DNA of 64,000 nucleotides, from positions 123,244 to 187,243 of the forward strand of contig JADJQA010000006.1 of NCBI GenBank assembly GCA_016712985.1. The letters run 5' to 3'. Positions 43,948-52,755 of this stretch are shown here, one piece after another. Source of the DNA: Sulfuritalea sp. Its GTDB lineage: Bacteria > Pseudomonadota > Gammaproteobacteria > Burkholderiales > Rhodocyclaceae. The translations under genes were made by a program, and so were the position numbers. Below the pieces are notes generated by a model. The model was given only the letters and a program-made list of their open reading frames with translations. It was not told where the DNA came from and ran no database searches. How positions within the stretch are numbered: position 1 is the first letter of the stretch; each line of letters starts with the position of its first letter.

Positions 43948-44353
43948 GCGCAGCAGGACCCGCAGCCAGGGGCGGGTTCGAGGTAGCAGGATCAGACGGG
44001 AAAGCAGCTTGGAAATGATGGACTCGGAGCCTCTCGGGGGCTGCGCCCGTGCCCAGGCAAAGATGGGCGATCAAAGCGCTTGACGATCAAATTCTAACCG
44101 ATGCCCAGCGTGGTTCAGCCGGCTGTCCGGGCCGGCGGCCGGCGCGGGTCAGGCGCAATCGCAATGCCTGTGGTGCCTTGAACCAATGCAGGCATGCGTC
44201 GTGAGCCTGTCGATTGGTCGAAGGCCAGTGTCCGCGAAGCAACTGTGGTGCGACAGGCTCTCCACGAACGGATCATCCCAAGACTTTACTTCGCGCCCAG
44301 TGAGGTTTCCTGCGACGTGGTAGCCGAAGCGGGGGGAGTAAAATCTCCCGATC
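43948..44353. other. Divergent intergenic region of yhdP and dnaE
   Basis: The first ~100 bases probably encode the extra N-terminus of YhdP. At 44199-44271 an inverted repeat has GTGAGCCTGTCG facing CGACAGGCTCTCCACGAACGG, a member of a repeat type widespread in environmental proteobacteria and a relative of the one near 4080. The remaining 80 bases are the dnaE promoter region. No RNA gene seen. Confidence 0.55.
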
Positions 44354-47300
44354 ATGCCTGCCTCTGCGCCGCTTCCGAGCTTCGTCCATCTCCGCCTGCA
44401 CAGCGAGTACTCGATCACCGATGGTCTGACGCGCATCGACGAGGCCATTGCGCAGGCGGTGGAGGATGGACAGCCGGCGCTGGCGATCAGCGACCTGGCC
44501 AATCTGTTTGGGATGGTCAAGTTCTACTCCGCGGCCCGCGCCAGGGGGGTCAAGCCGATCATCGGCTGCGATGTCTGGATCGGCGACGAAGACGCCGGGG
44601 ACAAGCATGACGGCCCGGTGCGTCTGCTGCTGCTGGTGAAGAGTGGTGCCGGCTATCTGCGGCTGTGCGAACTGCTCTCCGCGGCCTATCTGGCGCCGCG
44701 CCGCCATGGCCGCGCCGAGATCACCCGCACGCAGTTTGGCCAGGGTGACAACAGCGGCTTGGTGGCGCTGTCGGGCGGGCCGCTGGGCGACATCGGACAA
44801 CTTCTCGCGGCCGGCAAGCTGGATCAGGCCGACGTGCGCGCGCAAGCCTGGGCACGACTGTTTCCCGGCGCCTATTACATTGAGGTGCAGCGCCCGTCGG
44901 GCCGTGACGGGGCAGCGGCCGGCGAGGTCCTGGTGGCTGCCAGCGTCGATCTGGCGGCGCGTCTGGGCCTGCCGCTGGTGGCCACGCATCCCGTGCAGTT
45001 TCTGCGGCCCGACGACTTCAAGGCGCATGAGGCGCGCGTCTGCATCGCCGATGGCTATGTGCTGGGCGACAAGCGCCGGCCGCAGCGCTTCAGCACGGAG
45101 CAGTACTTCAAGACGCAGGCCGAGATGGCCGAGCTGTTCGCCGACCTGCCCGAGGCCTTGCAGAATTCTGTGGAGATCGCGCGCCGCTGCAACCTGACGG
45201 TGGAACTGGGCAAGAGCCGCCTGCCGGATTTTCCGACCCCCGCCGGCGAACCGCTGGAGGCCTTCCTCGCCAGCGAGTCGCATGGCGGCCTGACTCGTCG
45301 CCTCGAACTGCTGTATCCGGATGCCGAGGAGCGTGAGAAGCAGCGCCCGACCTATGTCGCCCGGCTTGATTTCGAGATCGCGACGATCATCAAGATGGGC
45401 TTTCCCGGCTATTTCCTGATCGTCGCCGACTTCATCAACTGGGCCAGGCACAACGGCGTGCCGGTGGGTCCGGGGCGCGGTTCGGGCGCCGGCTCGCTGG
45501 TGGCCTACAGCCTGGGCATCACCGATCTCGATCCGCTGCGCTATGAACTGCTGTTCGAGCGTTTCCTCAATCCGGAACGGGTGTCGATGCCCGACTTCGA
45601 CATCGACTTCTGCCAGGACGGCCGCGACCGGGTTATCGATTACGTCAAGCACAAATACGGTGCGCACGCGGTGTCGCAGATCGTCACCTTCGGCACCATG
45701 GCGGCAAAGGCGGTGATCCGCGATGTCGGGCGCGTGCTCGATCTCGGTTACAACTTCGTCGACCAGTTCGCCAAGCTGATTCCCAATGAACTCGGCATCA
45801 CGCTGGAGGACGCACTCGAAAAGGAGCCGCTGATCCGGCAGCGCATCGACGGCGAAGAGGAAATTGCCGATCTGTGGGCGCTGGCGCTGAAGCTCGAAGG
45901 CCTGACGCGCAATGTCGGCATGCATGCCGGCGGCGTGCTGATCGCGCCGGGCAAGTTGACGGATTTTTGTCCGCTGTATACGTCGGCGGGCGCGGATTCG
46001 GTGGTCTCGCAGTTCGACAAGGACGATGTGGAGAAGGCGGGGCTGGTCAAGTTCGATTTTCTCGGGCTGCGCACGCTGACCATACTCGACGAGGCGGTGC
46101 GCCTGGTCAGGGAAGTCGAGGGCGTCGAAATCGACCTCGCCACCTTGCCGCTGGATGACCGCGAAACCTTCGACGCGGTGTTCAAGAACGCCAACACCAC
46201 GGCGGTGTTCCAGTTCGAGTCGGGCGGCATGAAGGATGCGCTGGTGCAGGCGCGTCCCGACCGGCTGGAAGACCTGATCGCGCTGAACGCCCTGTACCGT
46301 CCGGGGCCGATGGACTTCATTCCGACCTTCATCGCCCGCAAGCATGGCCGCGAAAAGGTTGTCTATCCGCATCCGAGCCTGGAACCGGTCCTCGCCAACA
46401 CCTACGGCATCATGGTGTATCAGGAGCAGGTGATGCAGACGGCGCAGGTGGCGGCCGGCTACAGCCTGGGCGGGGCCGACCTGCTGCGCCGCGCGATGGG
46501 CAAGAAGAAGAAGGAAGAGATGGACCAGCAGCGCGCCGTGTTTGTCGAAGGCGCGGGCCGCAACGCCATCGGCGCCAGCCAGGCCAATGAAATCTTCGAT
46601 GTCATGGAGAAGTTCGCGGGCTACGGATTCAACAAGTCGCACGCGGCGGCCTACTCGCTGGTGGCCTATCAGACCGGCTGGCTGAAACGCCATCACCCCG
46701 CGGCGTTCGCGGCGGCCACGTTGTCATCGGAAATGGCCAACACCGACAAGATCCAGTTTTTCTACAAGGACGCCGTGGACAACGGCCTCGCCTTCCTGCC
46801 GCCCGACATCAACCAGGGCGGAATCCGTTTCAGGCCGGTGGATGCCAGGACGATTCGCTACGGCCTCGGGGCCATCAAGGGCACCGGCGAGTCCGCGCTT
46901 TCGGCAATCCTCAAGGTGCGCGACGGGAGCGGCAAGCACGGCGACCGCGGCCCCTTCCGCGACCTGTTCGATTTCTGCCGCCGCATCGACAAGCGTGGTG
47001 ACCCGGCGCGTCATCGAGGCGCTGATCCGCGCCGGCGCCTTCGATGCAATCGACGATCATCGCGCCAAGCTGCTGGCCTCGACCGGGGTGGCCCTCGAAG
47101 CGGCGGAACAGGCGGAGCGCAATGCCATGCAGGGCGGCCTGTTCGACATCGGCACGGGCGCCCAGCAGGACACTGCCCACTATGTCGAAGTCGCGCGCTG
47201 GACCGAGCGCGAACAACTGATGAACGAAAAGCCGGCGCTGGGGTTTTTCTTTTCCGGCCACCTCTACAGCGCTTATGCCAGCGAGCTGGCTTGCTTTGTC

Positions 47301-47828
47301 AAGCGCCGGCTGGGCCAGCTCGAACCGCAGCGCGAGGCGGTGCTGGTGGCCGGCGTGGTGCTGGCGACGCGCACCCAGATGGCGCGCCGCGGCAAGATGG
47401 CCATCGTCACGCTCGACGACATGAGTGCGCAACTGGAGATCGTTGTCTACAACGAGTTGTGGGAGGCGGAACGCGCCAAGATCAAGGAAGACGAGATCCT
47501 GCTGGTCGAAGTCAAGGTGCAGAAGGACGAGTACAGCGGCGGCCTGCGCATCGTCGCCGACAAGCTCCATACCCTGGCCGAGGCTCGCGCCCGTTATGCC
47601 CGCGGCTTGCGTCTGACCATGAACGGCGGCTCCGATGCCAAACGCCTGCAGGCGCTGCTGCTGCCATTTCGCAACGGGACATGCCCGGTACGACTGTCTT
47701 ACCGCAACGGCGATGCCGCGGCAGAGCTGCCGCTGCCCGAAAGCTGGCGCGTCCGGCTCGACGATGCGCTGATCAAGGGGCTTGCCGACTGGCTGCAAGC
47801 GGAGAACGTCAAGGTCATCTACCAGTGA
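44354..47828 (+). CDS. dnaE: DNA polymerase III alpha subunit (one frameshift)
   Basis: The replicative polymerase. PHP domain at the start (FVHLRLHSEYSITDGLTRIDEAIAQAVEDGQPALAISDLANLFG). The palm carries GRGSGAGSLVAYSLGITDLDPLRYELLFERFLNPERVSMPDFDIDF, with catalytic acidic residues in PDFDIDF near 415-420, and YRPGPMDFIPTFIARKHGRE. The thumb/fingers have QEQVMQTAQVAAGYSLGGADLLRRAMGKKK and GYGFNKSHAAAYSLVAYQTGWLK. The frame breaks near 46994; the second frame continues VVTRRVIEALIRAGAFDAIDDHRAKLLAS through the OB fold to KVIYQ and stop. One missing base restores 1158 residues. An essential gene, so this is almost surely an assembly error. Confidence 0.96.
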
Positions 47829-48307
47829 TCACGCTGATCGACCAGGTGCTGCTGGATGATCTTTGCAGGGAAGCTGCAGCCAGCCCGCGCCGGCGCAAGA
47901 ACCGCAACCTCCATCCGCACGATCGGCATCCGGGACATCGGCTGCTGAATGCCATGCAGCCGGATTCCTACATTCCGCCGCACCGTCATCTCGATCCGAA
48001 CAAGGACGAGACCTTCGTTGTCCTGCGCGGCCTCCTCGGCTTGGCGGTGTTCGACGACGAGGGGGCGCTGCTGCGCAGCGTGAGAGTCGGCGCCGGCGGT
48101 ACGGCGCTGGGGGTCGATATTCCCCATGGGAGGTGGCACACCGCCGTGGCGCTGGAGCCCGACACGGTATTTCTGGAAGCCAAGGCCGGTCCCTATTTGC
48201 CCTTGTCCGAAGCCGAACGCGCCCCATGGGCGCCGGCGGCAAATTCACCGGACGCCGCGGCCTATCTGGCTGCTCTGAAAGCTCGCCTGTCCGAGGCCTC
48301 CGCGTAG
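47825..48307 (+). CDS. wbuC: WbuC family cupin-fold protein
   Basis: 160 residues: SPRRRKNRNLHPHDRHPGHRLLNAMQPDSYIPPHRHLDPNKDETFVVLRGLLGLAVFDDEGAL is the WbuC pattern, with cupin metal ligands in HRH and E of KDETF. The second cupin motif is around DIPHGRWHTAVALEPDTVFLEAKAGPY. WbuC genes occur in O-antigen clusters; the function is unknown, perhaps sugar modification. Its GTG overlaps the dnaE stop, so it is translated after dnaE, and it lies 2 kb before the polysaccharide exporter. Confidence 0.8.
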   Translation: MITLIDQVLLDDLCREAAASPRRRKNRNLHPHDRHPGHRLLNAMQPDSYIPPHRHLDPNKDETFVVLRGLLGLAVFDDEGALLRSVRVGAGGTALGVDIPHGRWHTAVALEPDTVFLEAKAGPYLPLSEAERAPWAPAANSPDAAAYLAALKARLSEASA

Positions 48308-48439
48308 GCAGCCGATCCGAAAGCGGCCACCGAGCACAGTACAAGCCCTGCCGGCAATCGGCCTCGGAAAGCATCCCCGTTCCAGGCTGCCGACTAGCCT
48401 CAAGGCCGCCGTTCCGCCAGCGCCGGCTATTCGAAAGAC

Positions 48440-48520
48440 TCCGTGGTGCCCAACTCCGTCCTGCACGGGAACGAACCGTTCCTTGCCAGCAAATACAAAT
48501 AGGTCTTGTCCTCCGAAGAT
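48440..48520 (+). pseudogene. Small YhcG (DUF1016) C-terminal remnant
   Basis: The segment with GTCCTGCACGGGAACGAAC and GCCAGCAAATACAAATAGG aligns base by base with part of the YhcG-like fragment at 50345-50410 (GTCCTGCATGGGAACGGCC; GCCAGCAAATGCAAGCTGG). It is followed by a sequence like TCCTCCGAAGAT, also shared. It carries an early stop. It is evidence of duplication, not a gene. Confidence 0.5.
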
Positions 48521-48555
48521 TTTATAATCAGTGCCCTGACAACCCGGGAGCGACG

Positions 48556-48840
48556 ATGAGACTCAGCCCGCACGAACTGGATGCAGTGCGCCGCACGCTC
48601 TACGGTGCCGATCCCAATGGGCGGGTCTGGCTCTTTGGCTCCCGTGCCGACGATTCCAGGCGCGGTGGTGACATTGATCTCTACCTTGAAGCCAGCCAGC
48701 CAATCGACCTCAAGACCACGCTGGCGCTCGAATACCGGCTCACGTCGCCATGTGACGCCAAGGTCGACCTGCTGATCCGGCGCTCGGGCGAAGTCGAGCA
48801 ACCCATCCATGTCATTGCCAGGCAAGGGGTGCCGCTGTGA
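48556..48840 (+). CDS. MNT-type minimal nucleotidyltransferase (antitoxin), first pair
   Basis: 94 residues: VWLFGSRADDSRRGGDIDLYLEASQPID contains the GSRADDS...GDIDL nucleotidyltransferase motif with both Asp residues, and AKVDLLIRRSGEVEQPIHVIARQGVPL ends the fold. MNT antitoxins adenylylate and silence a HEPN toxin in type VII systems. A GGGAGCGACG site precedes the ATG. Its TGA overlaps the GTG of the next gene, as in mntA-hepT pairs. Confidence 0.8.
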   Translation: MRLSPHELDAVRRTLYGADPNGRVWLFGSRADDSRRGGDIDLYLEASQPIDLKTTLALEYRLTSPCDAKVDLLIRRSGEVEQPIHVIARQGVPL

Positions 48841-49110
48841 GCAGCGAACTGGACATTCTGCGAGCCAGTCTTGCCGCCTGCGGGCAGCGCATTCAAAAAC
48901 TGGTCGGCGGAATATTTTGGCACTGTGGCGGTTCTCGGCAACAAGCTCTCGCACCACTCCCCCGAAGAGGCAAGTCTCCGAATCGAAAGACTGAATCTCG
49001 TCATGGCGGAAGCCGAATATGTCTTCTCGATGTTTGACGACATCATGGCCTTTCTCATCCGCAAGGGGTTCGTGAGCAGTGGTGGGGGTGCCCTGGAAGT
49101 GGACAAATAG
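48837..49110 (+). pseudogene. Frameshifted partner of the first nucleotidyltransferase
   Basis: Begins VSSELDILRASLAACGQRIQ in one frame, then, after a change near 48900, reads NWSAEYFGTVAVLGNKLSHHSPEEASLRIERLNLVMAEAEYVFSMFDDIMAFLIRKGF in another, ending EVDK. The helical composition and position suit a HEPN-type toxin, but no RxxxxH is visible. It may be a one-base error or a decayed toxin; length after repair would be about 90 residues. Confidence 0.45.
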
Positions 49111-49270
49111 CCTCAATGCCACTGTCCCGCCAGCGCCGACTGTTACCCGTTTCTCGGTTGAAATTGGATCAGAATGCATACGCCGTGGAACTATTGGAGG
49201 AAATCCATCATGGCGATGGCCGGTCAACTCTACGAGGTTGGCAGAAAAACAATGACAAAGCGGGGTAGAA

Positions 49271-49570
49271 GTGCGGCTTGACGACGAAACTCGCGAAATC
49301 ATCAAAAGCGAAGTTGCCAGTCAACTCGGCGCGGGATCCGTCGTGCGCCTCTTCGGAAGTCGTGTAGATGACACGCAACGCGGCGGCGACATCGATTTGT
49401 TCATCGAGCCGGGCCGGCCTCTGGCGCACCGCATCCAGGAGGAATGCCGCCTCTCGGCCCGTCTGTACATCAGGCTCGGGGGGCGCAAGGTCGATGTGTT
49501 GATCAAGGATCCGCTCAAACCACCGCTGCCCATTCATGAGCAGGCGCTAAGCAACGGGATCATATTATGA
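49271..49570 (+). CDS. MNT-type nucleotidyltransferase, second pair (MntA-like)
   Basis: 99 residues: VVRLFGSRVDDTQRGGDIDLFIEPGRPLAHR carries GSRVDD...GDIDL, and RKVDVLIKDPLKPPLPIHEQALSNGI closes the domain. A GTG start is used. Its stop overlaps the ATG of the HEPN gene (ATGA). It should act as the AMPylating antitoxin of that partner. It differs clearly in sequence from the first copy, so the two were probably acquired separately or are an old duplication. Confidence 0.82.
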   Translation: MRLDDETREIIKSEVASQLGAGSVVRLFGSRVDDTQRGGDIDLFIEPGRPLAHRIQEECRLSARLYIRLGGRKVDVLIKDPLKPPLPIHEQALSNGIIL

Positions 49571-50046
49571 CGACGCTACGGGACAGCCGGCTAATCGTGG
49601 AGCAACTGGTTCGGGTAACGGCAAAGGAAGCACGGTATCTTGAACGAACGGCGGACCGGCTTCGAGCCCTGAACATCGATCTTCCCTGGGTCGAATCGCT
49701 TGAAGACAGTGATGAACACAGCGAAATGCTCGACGCATTCGTCTCGCGATATGGACGCCTGCAAGACACCTTGGGCGATAAACTCCTGCCCGCGCTGCTG
49801 CGTGCCGGCCTTGAGAAAACCGGCGCGCAACTCGACAACTTGCTCCGCGCGGAAAAACTCGGCTGGATGGAATCGACCCAAACCTGGATCGAACTTCGCG
49901 AACTCAGAAACCGGCTGGTGCACGAATACATGGAATCGGCAGGGGACCTTCTGGATGCGCTGCAACAAGCTCTGCAGGGCGTTTCCATCCTGACCAAGAC
50001 CCAAGTTCGCATGGCGGCGCAAGCGCAAAAAGCGAGACCAGTGTGA
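49567..50046 (+). CDS. HEPN toxin, HepT-like, second pair
   Basis: 159 residues, entirely helical, with the catalytic HEPN R-x4-H motif in ELRELRNRLVHEYMES. In HepT toxins the motif is Rx4HxY, and here RNRLVHEY gives exactly R-NRLV-H-E-Y. This is the RNase toxin (or the tRNase when unmodified); the Tyr is the AMPylation site in HepT. The preceding MntA-like protein is its antitoxin. Full length, no frame defect. Confidence 0.85.
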   Translation: MTTLRDSRLIVEQLVRVTAKEARYLERTADRLRALNIDLPWVESLEDSDEHSEMLDAFVSRYGRLQDTLGDKLLPALLRAGLEKTGAQLDNLLRAEKLGWMESTQTWIELRELRNRLVHEYMESAGDLLDALQQALQGVSILTKTQVRMAAQAQKARPV

Positions 50047-50235
50047 CAACGCGGGTGTTCTGCGCCGGGTATGACCCAGCATCTGCCCCTGATTGCACGA
50101 CAACTAGCGCATCTGCAACTGATGCGCGAATTCCTGGTGTACTCAACACGACGAGTTCAACGAATTCTTCACGGAAATGGTCAAAGCCACACCGGAATCA
50201 TTCGAACTCTTCTCACCCATTGCGATATTGGCCAG

Positions 50236-50475
50236 ATGGACAGGTATGTGCGCATGGTTGACGACCTCAAGCGCGCCCCGGACGACAACCCCATGGTCGG
50301 CATCATCCTTTGCGCCGGCAAAGATACCGCCGTCGTGCGCTACTCGGTCCTGCATGGGAACGGCCAACTCTTTGCCAGCAAATGCAAGCTGGTTCTGCCT
50401 TCCGAAGATGAGATCAGGGCCGAGCCGGAAAAGGAACAGCAGTGGCTTGCAGAGCAAGGAACACCTCAACAATGA
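50236..50475 (+). pseudogene. YhcG-like (DUF1016) PDDEXK protein, C-terminal fragment
   Basis: MDRYVRMVDDLKRAPDDNPMVGIILCAGKDTAVVRYSVLHGNGQLFASKCKLVLPSEDEIRAE is the last part of YhcG/DUF1016 nucleases: DDNPxxGIILCxxKDxxVVxYxL is diagnostic. The N-terminal helices and the first acidic residue are missing, and the upstream part of the frame is out of register. Its stop overlaps the wzm start codon, so residual translation could couple to the exporter. A smaller copy of its end lies at 48440. Confidence 0.65.
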
Positions 50476-51350
50476 GCAGCACACCCACCTCCCGCTCCAC
50501 ACTTCCTGCCCACCAGGGCACCAACCCCCACGCGCCCCAACCCACATCCCCCGCGGCACTGGGCAAGAGCCTCTGGCGCAACCGCCAGCTCATCCTGCAG
50601 ATGACGCAGCGCGAAGTGCTCGGCCGCTACAAGGGATCGTTCATGGGCCTGGCCTGGTCGTTCTTCACGCCCCTGCTGATGCTGGCTGTCTACACCTTCA
50701 TTTTTTCGGTGGTTTTCAAGGCGCGCTGGGGCGATGGCGGCGAGCAAAGCAACACCGGCTTTGCCGTGGTGATGTTCGTCGGCATGATCGTGCACGGCCT
50801 GTTTGCCGAAGCGCTCAACCGCGCTCCCGGCATGATCCTCTCCAACGTCAACTACGTGAAAAAGGTGGTGTTTCCGCTGGAGATACTTCCCGTAATCGCC
50901 ACGTGCGCATCCCTGTTCCACACCGCAATCAGCATCGGCGTATTGCTTGCCGCCTACGCGCTGTTCAAAGGTTTCATCCACTGGACGGCGGTCTTCATCC
51001 CCTTGGTGCTGTGCCCGCTGGTTTTGCTTAGTCTGGGCCTCGCCTGGATGCTGGCTTCCTTCGGCGTATTCCTGCGCGATGTCGGGCAAACCATCGGCCT
51101 CCTCACCACCGTCATGATGTTCCTAGCACCCGTCTTTTACCCTTTAGCGGCAGTCCCCGAAGTATTCCGCCCCCTGATCATGCTCAATCCGCTCACCTTC
51201 ATCATCGAGCAGGCGCGCAACTCGCTGGTCTGGGGCTTCCTGCCGGACTGGGCAGGCCTGGGCATCTACACCCTGATCGCTGCAGGCGTTGCCTGGGCTG
51301 GCTACGCCTGGTTCCAGAAGACCAGGAAAGGATTCGCCGATGTCCTCTGA
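50472..51350 (+). CDS. wzm: Polysaccharide ABC exporter permease (Wzm-type)
   Basis: 292 residues, six hydrophobic helices after a Ser/Thr/Pro-rich cytosolic start. Family marks: LILQMTQREVLGRYKGSFMGLAWSFFTPLLMLAVYTFIFSVVFKARW, GMIVHGLFAEALNRAPGMILSNVNYVKKVVFPLEILP and APVFYPLAAVPEVFRPLIMLNPLTFIIEQARNSLVWG. It forms the channel for O-antigen or capsular polysaccharide attached to a lipid carrier. It overlaps wzt by 11 bases. Confidence 0.92.
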   Translation: MSSTPTSRSTLPAHQGTNPHAPQPTSPAALGKSLWRNRQLILQMTQREVLGRYKGSFMGLAWSFFTPLLMLAVYTFIFSVVFKARWGDGGEQSNTGFAVVMFVGMIVHGLFAEALNRAPGMILSNVNYVKKVVFPLEILPVIATCASLFHTAISIGVLLAAYALFKGFIHWTAVFIPLVLCPLVLLSLGLAWMLASFGVFLRDVGQTIGLLTTVMMFLAPVFYPLAAVPEVFRPLIMLNPLTFIIEQARNSLVWGFLPDWAGLGIYTLIAAGVAWAGYAWFQKTRKGFADVL

Positions 51351-52755
51351 CGATATCGCGATACGGGTCAGCAATCTCTGCAAAAGCTACCTGATCTACG
51401 AGACACCGCGTGATCGACTCAAGCAGTTCGTCCTGCCTCGTCTGCAGCGCATGGCCAGGCAGATACCGAAACAGTATTACCGCGAATTCCGTGCGCTGAA
51501 CGACGTTTCCTTGGAGGTCAGGAAGGGGGAGGCCGTCGGCATCGTCGGTCGCAACGGGGCTGGAAAGTCCACGTTGCTGCAAATCATCTGCGGAACACTC
51601 ACGCCATCCGGCGGAACGGTCGAAACAAAAGGCCGCATCGCCGCACTGCTAGAACTTGGTTCAGGGTTCAATCCTGATTTCACGGGACGCGAAAACGTGC
51701 ATTTGAATGCCTCGGTGCTGGGCTTGTCCGAAGAAGAGATTGAAATGCGTTTCGACGACATTGCAGCCTTCGCCGATATTGGCGACTTCATCGACCAGCC
51801 CGTCAAGACCTATTCCAGCGGAATGGTGGTTCGCTTGGCGTTTGCGGTAGCTATCAACGTTGATCCGGAGATCTTGATCATTGATGAGGCGCTTTCCGTT
51901 GGAGATGAACTCTTTCAACGCAAGTGCATCTCCCGGATCGAGGTTATTCGTGCTGTCGGTGCGACGATCCTATTTGTGTCTCATGCTGGAAACACTATCA
52001 TCGAACTTTGTGATCGTGCTGTCTTGATGGACGGCGGTGAACTTCTTATCTCGGGTGCCGCCAAGGCCGTTATTGGGAAATACCAAAGACTCTTGTATGC
52101 GCCGAGCAACAAGCGTGGCGCTATCCGCACTGAAATCCTCACCTATCATCCGAGCGAATTCGAAAGCCTATCGACGGCCCATGAGTCGCGCCATAAGAGT
52201 TCTTTGAACACTGACGGATGTGCCGGCAATACGATCAATGAGCAGTTTGATCCGCACCTTGTTCCAAAAAGTACCATTGAATACGAGTCCTGCGGCGCCC
52301 TGATATCGAAGCCAGTGATACTCAATCGACGCGGAGACCCGGTGAATTGTCTTGTTCGCGGGAACACCTATCGCTATGTCTATGACGTCGCTTTCACCAG
52401 TGCCGCCGCAAGTGTTCGATTTGGAATGATGATCAAAACCCAGGCTGGGGTCGAACTTGGCGGTGGTGCCAGCGCAGTCTCAATGCAAACTGCTATCCCA
52501 TATGTTGAACGAGGGACCATCGCTCATGTTGAGTTCAGTTTCGAGTGCAACTTGAATCAGGGAGTGTATTTTCTTAATGCGGGCGTTGTTGGAGCCTTGA
52601 GCGAAGAAGAGACCTATCTGCATCGTGTTCTGGACGCATATGCCTTTCGCGTCATGCCAGATGGTGAAGGGCATTCAACAGGGACAGTAGATTTCAAGCG
52701 CATGCCTGAAATCGTCCAGTTGTCTTGTGATAAGAGTCATCGCAATCATGCGTAA
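51340..52755 (+). CDS. wzt: Polysaccharide ABC exporter ATPase with C-terminal carbohydrate-binding domain (Wzt-type)
   Basis: 471 residues. ATPase: Walker A GRNGAGKST at 70-78, signature YSSGMVVRLAF near 158-168 (the Wzt version), Walker B ILIIDEA at 178-184. Residues from about 260 form the Wzt-C beta-sandwich (FRFGMMIKTQAG-like strands; VRFGMMIKTQAGVELGGGASA; FSFECNLNQGVYFLNAGV), which in known systems recognises the modified non-reducing end of the glycan. So chain-end capping, perhaps by the following sulfotransferase or methyltransferase, may signal export. Overlaps the next gene by eight bases. Confidence 0.92.
   Translation: MSSDDIAIRVSNLCKSYLIYETPRDRLKQFVLPRLQRMARQIPKQYYREFRALNDVSLEVRKGEAVGIVGRNGAGKSTLLQIICGTLTPSGGTVETKGRIAALLELGSGFNPDFTGRENVHLNASVLGLSEEEIEMRFDDIAAFADIGDFIDQPVKTYSSGMVVRLAFAVAINVDPEILIIDEALSVGDELFQRKCISRIEVIRAVGATILFVSHAGNTIIELCDRAVLMDGGELLISGAAKAVIGKYQRLLYAPSNKRGAIRTEILTYHPSEFESLSTAHESRHKSSLNTDGCAGNTINEQFDPHLVPKSTIEYESCGALISKPVILNRRGDPVNCLVRGNTYRYVYDVAFTSAAASVRFGMMIKTQAGVELGGGASAVSMQTAIPYVERGTIAHVEFSFECNLNQGVYFLNAGVVGALSEEETYLHRVLDAYAFRVMPDGEGHSTGTVDFKRMPEIVQLSCDKSHRNHA

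Noticed and set aside
44273..46696. Very long antisense open frame opposite dnaE
   Set aside because: High-GC third-position effect; the plus strand encodes a textbook DnaE and the antisense product resembles nothing.
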